This document shows, piece by piece, positions 11,837 through 22,935 of a stretch of 64,000 bases of DNA; position 1 is the stretch's first letter; each line of letters starts with the position of its first letter. A program made the position numbers and the translations under genes. This stretch comes from Macrotrachela quadricornifera (Eukaryota; Rotifera; Eurotatoria; Philodinida; Philodinidae), in the NCBI GenBank assembly GCA_022393335.1, contig JAJEKB010021384.1:295739-359738 (forward strand), written 5' to 3'. Below the pieces are notes generated by a model. The model saw nothing but the letters and a program-made list of their open reading frames with translations, did no database searches and was not told where the DNA came from.

Positions 11837-12047
11837 ATGTGATTTTTTTCGCTTTTTCTGGAAATCCAGCCGGATAATTTCACATGAATTCAACCACCGA
11901 TACCAAAGTAGTAACCGATTTTGATGAAACTTCCAGCGTTTGTAGAACTCGCAATCCTTAGAACTTTGATTAAGAAATTTTTTCAAAAATTTTTGTTTTT
12001 ATGGAGATAGGTCCAAAATACTTCAAACGGTAAAAACCCGTATTTTT
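11837..12047. other. Short intergenic stretch
   Basis: No feature beyond the 3' flank of the sulfotransferase gene. Confidence 0.4.
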
Positions 12048-12919
12048 CTCATTATCATCATCATAAGTTTTCTGCTCTTAAGCAAGTTCCTAGGATAACA
12101 GTTTTATAGATTTCTCCATTCTTTCCTATCGCTAGCAACTCTTTTTAGATGTATATACCCATTTTTCTTTGTTAAATCATCAAGCATTTTCATCCTTTTT
12201 CTTCCCCTCTTTCTTTCTCCTCTCAGTACAAGGTCTATCCAATTTCTTTTTCTTATTCTTATTTTTTCTAACACAGTCTTCTCTTCTGCTATTCGTTCCA
12301 AAATCTTAACATTGCTCACTCTATCTATTCAGCTTATCTTTAACATCCTTCTCTACATTCACATTTCGAAAGCTTCGAGCTTTTTCCTTTCATACTCCAA
12401 TAATGTCCAAGTTCAGCTCGATACAAAGCACCTTGCTAATCTCTTCCTTAATTTTAGATCTAACGATCCACACAAAACCCACTTCATTCTTACTCTTACC
12501 TTCCTCTCACATCTCCAATCTTCTGCTAAAAAGCTGCGTAAATATTTACAACTGCTAATCTGCTCCACTCTCATACCATCCATATGTAGTACAATATTTT
12601 CATCACTTCCGATGCTCATTATCTTAGTTCTCTTTGCGTTAAATTTCATCCCATACGCTTTACATGCCTTTTCTAACCTTTGAATTGATATTTCTAAACT
12701 TTCCTAGTCTTCTGCTAATACTATTATATCATCCGCAAATCTTACACAACAAAATTCTCTCCCACCAATCGTCATACCTTCCATTTTCTCTTCTATTTCT
12801 CTTATCATCTCCTCTAGATAAATATTAATTAGTATAGGAGATAAGCAACATCCTTGTCTCACTCCTCTACGAAGCTCTATCCTCTTAGATTTCTTGTTAC
12901 TAGAGATTTGCGTGACCAA
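12048..12919 (-). mobile_element. 5'-truncated non-LTR retrotransposon (LINE) fragment
   Basis: Read on the minus strand, three consecutive frames give the end of a reverse transcriptase: RRGVRQGCCLSPILINIYLE and the catalytic FADD box (12919-12704), then a thumb-like region with CKYLRSFLAEDWRCE (12649-12413), then the conserved C-terminal IRKRNWIDLVLRG and basic tail (12319-12104). The 3' end terminates at an ATGATGATGATAATG-type microsatellite tail (about 12060-12048), as in endonuclease-reverse-transcriptase elements of the RTE/CR1-like type. The endonuclease and most of the RT domain are missing, and the frames are shifted, so it is a dead 5'-truncated copy. Confidence 0.8.
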
Positions 12920-13775
12920 AGTTTTCAGTCGCGGTCACAGTCACGACTCATAACTATAAGAAGTTTTTAGATTTCGAGACACTTGAGATCGTCGGTATAA
13001 AGCATAGTTTTGCTAGGTAAAATTACAGCGATGTCTCGATTGGGAGTTGTTGGAGCCGTGATATCCCTCCAATCGTTGCAAATTTAGTTTTATTGCTTAA
13101 CAATTTATGAACGCTTTTTTGAAAGTTTTAGAAATATTCTTCAAAATTTTCAGAATCTTTAATGACTTCATAATGTAAAAAAATTTCAAAAATCTCTGTA
13201 AAATGTCCAAAAATGCTTAAATATTTTGAAAAAATTTTAAGTTTTGCAAAAAATTTTTGACGTCCCAATTCTTTTGACCTCGAAATACTCCTGTAACAGT
13301 ATCTATTTCTAATTACTATCGGAATTGTCAGATGTTAAATTCAATAATCTGAAATGCATATTGCAAAATCCGCAGTTGTCTTCTCTACATCAAGAAAAAA
13401 GTTGGAAAAATTTTGAGGATTAATTTTTACCCGTTGAAGCAAGTTTTTCTCGATCAGATTCTCAACAATATTATCCTTTATCTTTATAAAGTCGAAGAAA
13501 AAACTGAGTCTATGCTGATTGATATATGTTTCTTGATAAATATCAATAAACAAGTGAAGCATAATTCTGATTGAAGCATTTGAAATTCGGAAACCGGAGA
13601 GATTACAGAAAAACTTGTAGGATCTTGGAAAGTTGGTTTCTACAATTAGGAATTTTTTCAAAGAACTGTATCAGTCTGTGAAAACCCGATAAATTCTATC
13701 AATACTTTGTCAGCATGGTCATCGGTAACGGTCATCGTAACGCGTGACCGTGAACATTTTGCAGACCTCTAGTCG
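12900..13775. mobile_element. Non-autonomous DNA element with hAT-like ends
   Basis: The left end ACTAGAGATTTGCGTGACC (about 12900) is matched in inverted orientation at the right by GCAGACCTCTAGT (about 13762-13775), giving the shared end ACTAGAGRTYTGC; GGTCACG-type blocks also recur inside both ends. The interior (12960-13700) is AT-rich and has no transposase. The element sits exactly between the truncated LINE and a piggyBac fragment. A minus-strand open frame inside (13341-13661) shows no motif and is not called. Confidence 0.45.
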
Positions 13776-14626
13776 TGAGTATGTTCAAACACTGGTAATC
13801 AATCTGTTAGATGGTCTTTCCAGATATTATCGAACCTTAGTAACTGACAACTTCTTCACCACTATCTCTTTTACGAAACATTTCTTGAAACATGAATCTT
13901 ATCTTATTGGGACTCTAAGAAGTAATCGTACTGGATCGAGAAAAAAAGTTCTTCAGAGAAGCTTTAGATGAGGTTGAAGCTTATGGATTCCAGAATAAAG
14001 ACAGCATAAAACTGATCATATGGAAAGACAGAAAAGAAGTTCTGATGATATCCACAAGACCACCGCATTCAGCAACTACGATTGACACTCGAAAAACCAG
14101 TAGTAAGAATGAGCATATGATCGAGTCGCAAGTTCTACCAAACTACAATGATGGAAGACAAAGTATTGATTTATCTGATCAGCTGTCAGCATACTATACG
14201 TGTCTCAGACAATCAATAAAATAGTATCAAAAGATGACACTCGAAATGATTTTCAGAATGGCAGTGGTAAATAGTTATTTAGTTTTCAAGAAAAACTCTT
14301 GCACAAGCGACGCTACCATTTTGCAGTTTCACGAAAGTTTTGTGCGATGTTTGCTGTTTGGTACACCCGTGGAAAACCTCAAACCGGGTTCCAGAACGCA
14401 ATTAACGCGACATTTGAAGCGTAAACTCGCTAAACACAAGCTACACGAAATAGAAGGACTTGTACAGAATATTCAAAGACGTTACCTTGGTTGCTACGAG
14501 AAAATCAGAAAACAAGATTCAAGAGAAGGGAGTAGAATGGCAGAAAAAAGAATAAAAACTTTCTGTTCTGACTGTGATAAATTCTTTTGTTCTACTTGTT
14601 TTAACGAAAAATATTTTTCAACATAA
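13744..14626 (+). pseudogene. piggyBac transposase pseudogene, C-terminal half
   Basis: Conceptual translation in shifting frames gives the central catalytic strand (LVTDNFFTTISFTKHFLK, 13835-13900, with the second catalytic Asp), the downstream segment around LSDQLSAYYTCLRQ (14175-14215, third Asp region), then helices and the Cys-rich C-terminal domain with CSDCDKFFCSTCF (14563-14605). The N-terminal half is absent at this locus. A frameshift near 13970 and a stop near 14222 break it. piggyBac transposases excise precisely at TTAA. This copy is inactive. Confidence 0.8.
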
Positions 14627-14629
14627 TAA

Positions 14630-15807
14630 AATGGTTGAAGCAATAGCAACGGTGACATACATACAGGATGCATCGTCGCTGTTTGCTTACGAAACAACGG
14701 GAAAAGAACCAATTTTTTCTAATTTCTCTCGTTAGAATATAGCATGAGTCACCAGTGGCTCACATAGGGTCGAATGTGTTAAAATTGGATGGATATGAAA
14801 TATGTATCTTTGAAGAGTAACACATTAACTGTCATTCAACATAATTCAAGTCCAATCGAAAATTGTATCCAAGTCAACTTCAACTAATAAAGTTCAGTAG
14901 TTTGTTCTATTTATTCATGAAACTCTTGCTTTTTTGAGATCTCTATCTGCTTACTTTTGTCACCGAAGGCAACCAAGTTGGCGAGATTTTCCAAAAGTGT
15001 AACTTTTTCGGTTAGAAATATTCTAAACTACTATTTATCGGTCCCGATTTCATAGGAAAATTCAAAAGTGTCGAATATACTCATTTCGAAAAGTTGATAA
15101 ATTGTTTATGGAGCACTCATAATAAAAATCAGATTTTCTTCAGTTAAAAATCCATTTTATTGTTGAAAAATGACGATTTTGACAAGACCAAAGATTACGA
15201 GTTTGTTCTGATCGCATAACATGCCTAAAGATTTATCTCCCAGATCTCTAGTGTCAGCACGTCTGCTGCCGAAGGCACTCACGCTCTCAATATTTACTTA
15301 AAAAATAAAGTTTCTATTTACTCTATCGCATGAAGTCATGCCCCAGCTAATGTCATCGTCATAACATCTCATGGTGAGAAGGTAGAGAAGTCCGAAATTC
15401 TCTGATCAATGTTTTTACAAAGGAGTCAAAACTCTTTAGAGGAAGACATTGGACTCCACGACCCTAAAAGAAAAGATTATCCTTACAATTTTTTGATTAT
15501 CATAAGTTTTTTATATAGCAAATTTGAGTTTGAAATAAACCAAAACGATTGAAAAATTTTGTATGTAAAGGATCAAACAAAATCATTTCGACTATTGTTG
15601 ATATTATAATAGTCGACCCTTATTCTTACAATAATTCTTTTTCGAACCCTAATTGCTATGGAGAAGCTATTTGTGCACAAATGCACTTCTACACGTGATA
15701 CTATCGCATATAAACTTCATAAATTTACATATACTTTTTAATCCTGTAAATATTAAAATTTTTTATGAAGAATTCTTCAAAAATTATAAAAATGAAACAA
15801 TAAATTG
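14630..15807. other. Intergenic, no gene seen
   Basis: Unassigned sequence between the piggyBac fragment and the transporter gene. Part may be the remaining 3' flank of the piggyBac element. No TIR or TTAA boundary was pinned down. Confidence 0.4.
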
Positions 15808-17257
15808 TTAATCTTGCTCTGTTATTAAATGGTAGTGTGCTGACGAAGAATCTTTCAAATGCCATTCTTCAACAGGTAATTCTTCTAAATGTTGTAATAC
15901 ATTCCAAACAAGCTTTATCCATATTAAACCAAGTATAAAACAAATTCCTACTTCAATAAAATATGCATATGATTTAGGCAACCAATTTGCAATATATAAT
16001 CCGAATGTTGAAAATAAATTCTGACCTAAAGTAGATATTGTTGCTAATAGTGTCATATATGTTCCAGCGATACGTGGTTCACTGATTCGTGCATGAAATC
16101 CAACACACGATGATATCTTTATATAGATAAAACATTCATTCAGACAAAGTAAGATGGTCAGAAAAGGATAAAAATATAATGTATGAACAATTCGTGGCGT
16201 GTAGAATATATAGATACCCAATATAAGAGAACCAATTAAATGTAGAATATATCCTCTAGAAAACCATTTTAGAGGACATCGTGTTCTATTCAAGGATAAG
16301 GGTATGATAATATGTATCATAAGTAAAGGAATATGCAGAAGAGCAAGAGTATCACGTGTTATACCATATCTATATAAATATTATATTGAGAACTAGTACA
16401 TCATCGAAAAAATAGACTTACTCTAATAATATTAACTTTGTCATAAAGTAGATTGCTCCATGGCCAATATGGCAGGTGAATAAACTAAATGTTAATTGAC
16501 GTACATATTGATTTTTAAATAATTCTAAAATAGCCATGTATGTTTCAAACAATGTTAAGTTCGTTTGTTTCTTCTTTGGCATATTTATATTATTCGATTG
16601 TTTGTATAAGAATGCAATAAATATCATAATAATACTAATTATGGTAAATATTAAGCCAAAAACAAAAGTAAATTGTTCAATTGAAAACAATCCTTTGGAA
16701 TGATAAGGAAGAGATAAAGTTTTACGAATATATGTATTGGTAAAATTGAATGATTCGAATGTCATTAATATTGTAGAACCAATAAATCCTCCAACTGTTA
16801 ATCCAATTGTTTGACAAGTTGATGACCATTGAGGATTTACAGCTGAAAATAAACAAACAGACCATCCATCAACAACAATATCTTGACTTGCTAACAAAAA
16901 ACATAACAATAAAAATATAATTGTTAATTTAACAATTTTTAGATTAATCAAGAAAAATTCTAAATAGAATGAAAGAATTAAAAGAATAATTCCCATAATT
17001 AAATTAATGGGTATCAACCATATTTGATTACGACCAAATCGATATATATATACAGAATCAATTATTGGTGCCCAAAGAATTTTAAAACTGTGTGGGTATG
17101 ATACCCAACTAAATGTGCCCTGTTGTTTCCATGAAGCGTTATACGAAGTTAAATATAATGGAATTGATGATGTAAGACCTCCAATAACACCTTGAAGAAT
17201 ATAAAGAATCATCACAACTACGATACTCCAAAAAAGAACATTTTGTTTAAATACCAT
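15808..17257 (-). CDS. Acetyl-CoA transporter, SLC33A1/AT-1 family, two exons
   Basis: Exons 17257-16422 and 16369-15808 on the minus strand, with a 52-bp GTAAGT...TATAG intron, join in frame to 465 residues. The family moves acetyl-CoA across the ER membrane for lumenal acetylation. Recognisable MFS-fold segments are YILQGVIGGLTSSIPLYL near the N-terminus, SYPHSFKILWAPIIDSVYI with the FGR loop, then QDIVVDGWSV and STCQTIGLTVGG, and after the splice the EYGITRDTLALL helix and C-terminal pairs of membrane segments. About ten to twelve hydrophobic helices are visible. The ATG lies immediately after TTTTCAG, which would be a good splice acceptor, so a further upstream exon supplying a longer N-terminus cannot be excluded. 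No stop or frameshift was seen. Confidence 0.85.
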
Positions 17258-17512
17258 CTGAAAATAGAATTTAACTTATATAAGAATAATATATCACATT
17301 TTAGTTTAGAAATGTAAAATCGACAGTTGAATACGATGTCGAGTATGGCAACAAGATTATTTCATCGATTTATTCTTATTAAAAAAGATAATTTTTCATT
17401 TTACTCAGACACTTTATATGCATTACTGCAAATTACACATGTCGTGCTGCAATCAAAGTGAACAAATACCTGGTCAAAACTAGATAAATCATCGAATTTT
17501 TTCTTGAATATT

Positions 17513-18333
17513 TACTTAGGTCTAATTAAAAGTTCGAAGAATATTAAATAAAGATATAAAGATTTGGAGATATTTTTAATTTTATTTTATCAAATATTGA
17601 GAATAGTTGTTATGATTATGTATACTAAGTTCGATCCTTTCGACACAAATTCTTAAGGGTTTTTTCTTCAAAAATTTTTTAGTACCTTGGATACTGCATG
17701 AATTAATCATAAGTCATATAATGCTAGCTGATTTATTGAAGATGAATCGTCAAAGACTGTTGTTCATATACACAAAATTTTAATCAAAACTTGGTTTGGT
17801 ATAATCTTTAAATCAAATGGTCCTATTTTTATACATAGCGTAGATAAAGGCAAGACTGTAGGTCACAAATATTATACTGAAAATTATTGAAAGCCTTTCA
17901 TTAATTAAATAGGGAAATAAATAGAGATATGAAGTTCAAAATGTACAAAATTGATTGACGATCATCGTTGACTTTATACTCATCCAATGTTATTAATTAT
18001 TTGACTGCAGAAGACATCGATGTAATGTCACATTTATCATATTTGCCAGGTCTGAAAACTATGTAATTTTTGGCTAACTAATTTTATTGACTTTCGTTTA
18101 AGTGATTAGATAAATGAAATATGATTAATTCATGCGGTATCCAAGATACCTAAAAATTTTTGAAGAAAAAGACTAAAGAAAAAACTTTTAACAAGTTGTG
18201 TCAAAAGGATTGAATTTGGTATAAACAATCATGGCAACTATTCTCAATATTTGATAAAATTAAATTTAAAAATTGTTTCCAAGTCTTTATATTTTTATTT
18301 GATGTTCTTAGAACTTTTGGTTAGATCTAAGTA
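17513..18333. repeat. Long-armed foldback element, copy 1
   Basis: Left arm (about 17513-17710) and right arm (about 18120-18333) are imperfect reverse complements over roughly 200 bases: TACTTAGGTCTAA at the left pairs with the end TTAGATCTAAGTA at the right, and both arms carry TATCAAATATTGAGAATAGTTG and TTGGATAC-GCATGAATTAATCAT. The internal 400 bases have no coding capacity. A second, diverged copy lies at 23230-24136 with the same arms and the same internal order, which shows this is a mobile family and not a local hairpin. Confidence 0.75.
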
Positions 18334-19739
18334 TTATTCTCTTGTCAGAAGCTGTAATAGTGCAAAAATCAAAGGCATTCAATATTTGTTTCGTTAATTA
18401 ATAGCATATTAGCCTCAAGTGTAATTGTATTGTATGATACGTCAAATGAAAAAGCATAACGATTCACACAATTTATTCTATTATATAAACTTTTTGTGAT
18501 GCTGTCGTAGCAAGCTGTAGTCACCAAAAAACAACCAGGTAAAAGTCCATCAGTGATTGTTTGTTAATTAGTGACTCAATAGCATCAATCGGAATTATAC
18601 TATAAGATACGTTGAAGAAAAGAGCACTTCAAACCACATGAATTCTGTTTTTCAAATAAATCTTGTGACACATTCAGATTAAAAATAAATATGTTTGATT
18701 AAAGTACGATTATACATTGGCAACAGATCCGTTGCTAACATGCTATATATGGTGATAATTTATTGATTCTAAAGAAATGTATTTGTTGCTGAATAGATAT
18801 TATCACGTTCACCTAAAAAGTAGAAAAAAACACATCATTGCTCTAACAATGAAATGTAATCCATTTAATATACAAAATTAACACGCAACAAATATCTGGA
18901 TCTGCCCAAAAATAATATTCCATAGCTTATTAGAAGAATACAAATAGTTAATATAACATTTTTCAAAATACAATTAATAAAATTCACCATTTTAATTCGA
19001 GAAAAAAAATCCAATACTACAAGAAAAAAAAAAAGCGTAATAATAAGAAGAAAAAAAGAAGTTATTGTCGACATCCATTGCGATTTATCTTTAATGGGTG
19101 GCTCTTACTATTATAGATGGTACTAGCATATAATCTTCATTGCTATACTTACAATCCAATGTTTATTAAACGATTAATCGATAAACTTTAAGGGTATAAG
19201 TATAACAGGTTTCAAAATAGCTAATTAAATATATTTCATCTACGAGATATTTTAAGATCTATTCAAAATAAGTAGCTCCCATTGATAACATAAACTATGA
19301 GGTTTCTCTCCTCAACGAAAACAGATACAAAGATGTGTTCTATAGATGAATGATAGATCTTGATGAGATGTATCGATAAGGTTCTGGGAGCATCACTGGA
19401 AAATGTATAGTTAAGAAGTTTCGAAATAAATGATCTCATGAATCACAATACATAGATTGATGAGACACATACCATTAAATAGAGAATGTTATCAGAAGAG
19501 AATCATCTATTAACCTTTTCACAGCAATTCGGTTTTCTGAGGAAAATAACTTCAACATATTAATTTTCATATATGTTCACGCTCTATAAATGCGCTCATT
19601 AATATTTTCAATATGTGAGAAATATCCATAATTTATAATCAGGATTTTTCCAATATAATATACTGTTTTACATCATTTTAGTCGAGATAATACTAATAAA
19701 CTAAATTGACTTTCTTTAAAATTTGCAATTTACATGCTC
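18334..19739. other. AT-rich region with degenerate duplication
   Basis: Two related units of about 165 bases (around 18400-18550 and 18560-18700) share ATAGCAT, a TATACTATAAGATACGT-like core and a CACA-ATT block. A hydrophobic minus-strand open frame of 69 residues (19074-18865) is low-complexity and not supported as a gene. Nothing else recognised. Confidence 0.4.
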
Positions 19740-20235
19740 TTCGAATCTTCAAGCTCCAAAGAACAAGTTACAAAGGAAGGTGATGATGGTGCGAATTCGC
19801 AAGTCTGAGGCGAAATAGAATCAGATCAGATGCTGAATACTCGGAGGACTATGGAATCATGGAAGAAGTACTGGAAAATTCGAAGGATCGCACGATCAAT
19901 CCTATCGATTGCTATCGACATTTAATCACTGACGAGATTATTAGTCACATGGTTCGTAAAACCAATCGGTATGCAGAACAACACCTGCAAACCCAAAAGC
20001 TTCGTAAACGATCAAAAACTCTTCAATGGTAACCAAAGATTAATTAACGGATGCTCAAATTTTTGGGAATTTTTATTAAAATGGCATTAGTGCAGATGCT
20101 AGAAACAGATTACTACTGTAGAAAAAACAAATTGTCTGGATCTGAAGTCATCCAAAATGGAATTTCGAGAGATAGATTTGAATTTCTTTTCAAATTTTAT
20201 CATTTTTCCACAACCAAGAAGAGCATACATACTGA
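19740..20235 (+). pseudogene. piggyBac transposase pseudogene, N-terminal half
   Basis: Conceptual translation gives an acidic N-terminal region followed by NPIDCYRHLITDEIISHMV (19892-19950), then after a frameshift FLGIFIKMALVQML and YYCRKNKLSGSEVIQNGISRDRFEFLFKFYHFS (20063-20212), which is the conserved pre-catalytic block of the DDE_Tnp_1_7 family. The reading stops abruptly at about 20235, where a different repeat begins. The missing C-terminal half is not next to it; an independent C-terminal piggyBac half occurs at 13744-14626. Confidence 0.8.
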
Positions 20236-20925
20236 AGGTTTGCGGTTCCAAAAAGAATGGAACCGAAATTTTTTTCAATGCTAACTAGTTTTATCTTTAT
20301 TTTCATACTCTTATGTGGTTTCTCTCACTATGAAATTTTCTATTCATATAGAATATTGATTTGTAATCTTACTACAAATAAATAAATATTTTAATGGATA
20401 CTTATACATACAGTATGAATAAACAAACGTAGTTTACTTGTTGAAGTTAATTTCACATTTTTGATTTATTCATATTTTATGAATGAAAAAATGGAATTAT
20501 GGTGGTAATATGAATATTACTCTACCAAAAAACGAAATCAATAGTGCTTTTTCTCATTCTTCCACTTTTCATTTACATTATGTAAAGAAATTGCATTTGA
20601 TGAAAGACTAAACATGAACAATCTCAAAAATGAAAAGTAGAAATTTCTAAAAACTCTATTATTTGATATTTTTTAGGTTATCGTAAAAGCATCAGTTCCC
20701 AGGGCAAATTTTAGGAACAAAAAATGGAACCGCTTTTTTTTCATTTTTGCCAACCGAAACCGCAGACGACTACACACTATTCAGCTTTCTTCTTTTTCTT
20801 TTTCTTATTCTTATTGTCAATGAAACAATTATCAGATGGTCCATATAATTTCAATAATATTAGATTAATGGTAAACTGTAAAGGAACCATCGTAAGCAAA
20901 CTAGTTGATTTAAAAGAAACCATAC
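20232..20925. repeat. Composite repeat copy A (hAT-like MITE plus PLE segment)
   Basis: The left end contains GGTTTGCGGTTCC and the MITE right end (near 20770) reads CCGAAACCGCAGACGACTA, its approximate inverse. From about 20245 to 20925 the sequence matches 30790-31452 at high identity, including the MITE body, the right end and about 150 bases of the adjacent Penelope-like sequence. Because both copies share the same MITE/PLE junction, they derive from one composite and not from two independent insertions. The unit truncates the piggyBac fragment on its left. Confidence 0.75.
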
Positions 20926-21890
20926 GACAGCTTTATGAGTTACAAGATGTTAACTTTAACTCGTCAACGAATGAAAACATAAGATTTTTTTAAGTGAGAA
21001 AGACGGTTAACTAACAGTTTTGCTATACCGTAATTATAAGTACCGGTAGCTGACACTATGAGTCTAAGTGGAATACCATTCTTATATATCTTAGGAAGTC
21101 CATGGATTCGTGCTGATTGTGAATCAATCGGACGATGTCGTTGAAACTCTTCTTGTGTAATAAATCCAGGTTGTCTAAGAGACAACAATTTTTGATAGAG
21201 TTTATCTTCTTGTTGAATCTTTTCATCTGTTTGGTTGGTACAGAAAGTATTATTATCTTTATCTTTTGAGATATCATTCATCTTAGATATATACATGTTT
21301 CGATCCAATATAACTACTCATTTTCCTTTGTCTGGTCTTGTTATATAGATAGTTTTATCTTTTCACAAATTTTGAAGTACCTTTACCATTTTAGTTGAGT
21401 CGGTACTGTGTTGGTGTTTATTCCTGTTTGTGTTGGATCAAAATTTCTCACATGCAGAACGTAAAGTAACTTAATCTAATATATTAATGAAGAAGAGTTT
21501 CATGTTACTAATAAATCTTTCTTCATTAATTTTATTAGATGAGCACATAAAATTCAAACCATTAGTTAGAGTTCTTTTGGACAAATTTATAACGGAGCAA
21601 ATAGGTAGTGAAGTTGCGTTATGTGTCGTCATGGAAGAATTTTTTAAGGATCTTAAATCATCAAGTTTAGTCCTATGACCATCATTCACGTTGTTGGAAA
21701 ATTCTATTATAAGCTCATCAATTGCTTGCTCAATATGAACCATTAAGGTTGAGGAAGATTATAATCAATTAATAATTTCAAATGATTTATTAATCGACAA
21801 TTATAAGATAATTATCGTTTTTCGGTTTTAATTTCTTTAAATAAGATATTACGATAACGGTCTCGAATACATTGTTGAGATCGATTATAA
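20760..21890 (-). mobile_element. Penelope-like retroelement (PLE) fragment
   Basis: On the minus strand, starting near 21890 with ETYNRSQQCIRDRYRN, through an N-terminal region (21743-21471) and ITRPDKGK (about 21335), to the RT core with IHGLPKIYKNGIPLRLIVSA and YNYGIAKLLVNRL (21130-21010), then a shifted frame with MVSFKSTSLLTMVPL near 20920-20880. The GLPKIHKxxxPLRPIVS block is diagnostic of Penelope-like reverse transcriptases, which in bdelloids include the Athena group. The GIY-YIG endonuclease and C-terminal RT are missing. Several stops and shifts show it is dead. Confidence 0.75.
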
Positions 21891-22062
21891 GTTTCTGGAA
21901 TTCTAAATCTCACAAACGTAAGTAACAAGATTTTTGTTTACTTGTTTTAGGAAATATTAAATGAAGTTTTAATTTACATATCTTTAATTTTATTTGACCA
22001 TATCAAAACACATTGTTTGACATCAAACACCCATATCGCTACCTTATTTTTCTGAGATAATT

Positions 22063-22341
22063 TGATTTATTAATGGACAAAACTTTGTTGATAAATATAA
22101 TAATATTTACAGCATCTTTAAAATTTATAATTAATTTATTCAAATATAAAGTCGACGTTTCATTCAGTCAATCGGCATTATCAAGACAATGATAAAAAAC
22201 TTATTAAACATATATATATATATATATATATATATACGTGTAATAAGTTATTTTATCATTGTCTTGATAATGTTGATTGACTGGACAAAACGTCGACTTT
22301 ATATTTATCAACAAAGTTTTGCTCATTAATAAATAAAATTA
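22063..22341. repeat. Palindrome with paired hammerhead-like motifs, near PLE
   Basis: GTCGACGTTTCATTCAGTCA (from 22151) reappears inverted as TTGACTGGACAAAACGTCGAC (22276-22296), with the flanking TTATCATTGTCTTGATAATG on both arms and AACTTTGTTGATAAATAT further out. A (TA)n run sits at the centre (about 22210-22236). Each arm, read outward, contains TTGATAA, a short self-complementary stem, then GAAAC or AAAAC followed by GTCGAC, which resembles a decayed hammerhead core (CTGATGA-stem-GAAA). Penelope-like elements are known to carry hammerhead ribozymes in their terminal repeats, and a PLE lies 170 bases away. Confidence 0.5.
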
Positions 22342-22935
22342 TCTAACGGTACCATTCGGTTCCTGGATCCAAAAAACCTTTGGTAAAGATTTTTAGGAAA
22401 TGTTAAAGGCTATTTTTAGTGATCTAGCTGTTGCTGTTTTCTTATTGGTCAGGACAGACAAACTTTAAGCATTTTAATTGGCATATCTAAACGTCATATA
22501 ACTCTTTCTTTCAGAAAAGGAAATAAAATTAAAAATATTTATACTTTCTGTAGCAGCAAGATACTATGGTGTCTTTTCGTTCATTTATATTCTAAGTTGA
22601 AATAGGCAGCTTCTTGATTATCATTTAAGACTTTTTACAGTACAATTATCATTGAATACCAAAAAAATGTCTCTAACACTTTTTCCTATCAGAAACTGCA
22701 CCATCGAACCAACACTGTACATTTTTTTCCTTGATTTTCCTAAATCAGTTATATGATAATTTAATTCTTATTATTTTTGCGCTCATTTTTTCTTCTTTTA
22801 AATATTATTTAAACATCAGATGTATTGCCACAATTGTACATTTCTTTTCTATATCTTTTTGCGCCTATTCACATTTTTTTCTTATTTCATAGCCCCCTTT
22901 TCTTCGTCAATAATCGAAGGACAAGAGAAAGCAAA
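22342..22935. other. AT-rich, no gene seen
   Basis: No motif or repeat recognised. Small open frames near 22820 are T-rich and unsupported. Confidence 0.4.

Noticed and set aside
18865..19074. Hydrophobic 69-residue minus-strand frame
   Set aside because: Composed of Ile/Leu/Phe from AT-rich sequence; no start context or partner gene.
22200..22240. Telomere or centromere-like signal at the (TA)n run
   Set aside because: A short dinucleotide run at a palindrome centre; no telomeric repeat accompanies it.
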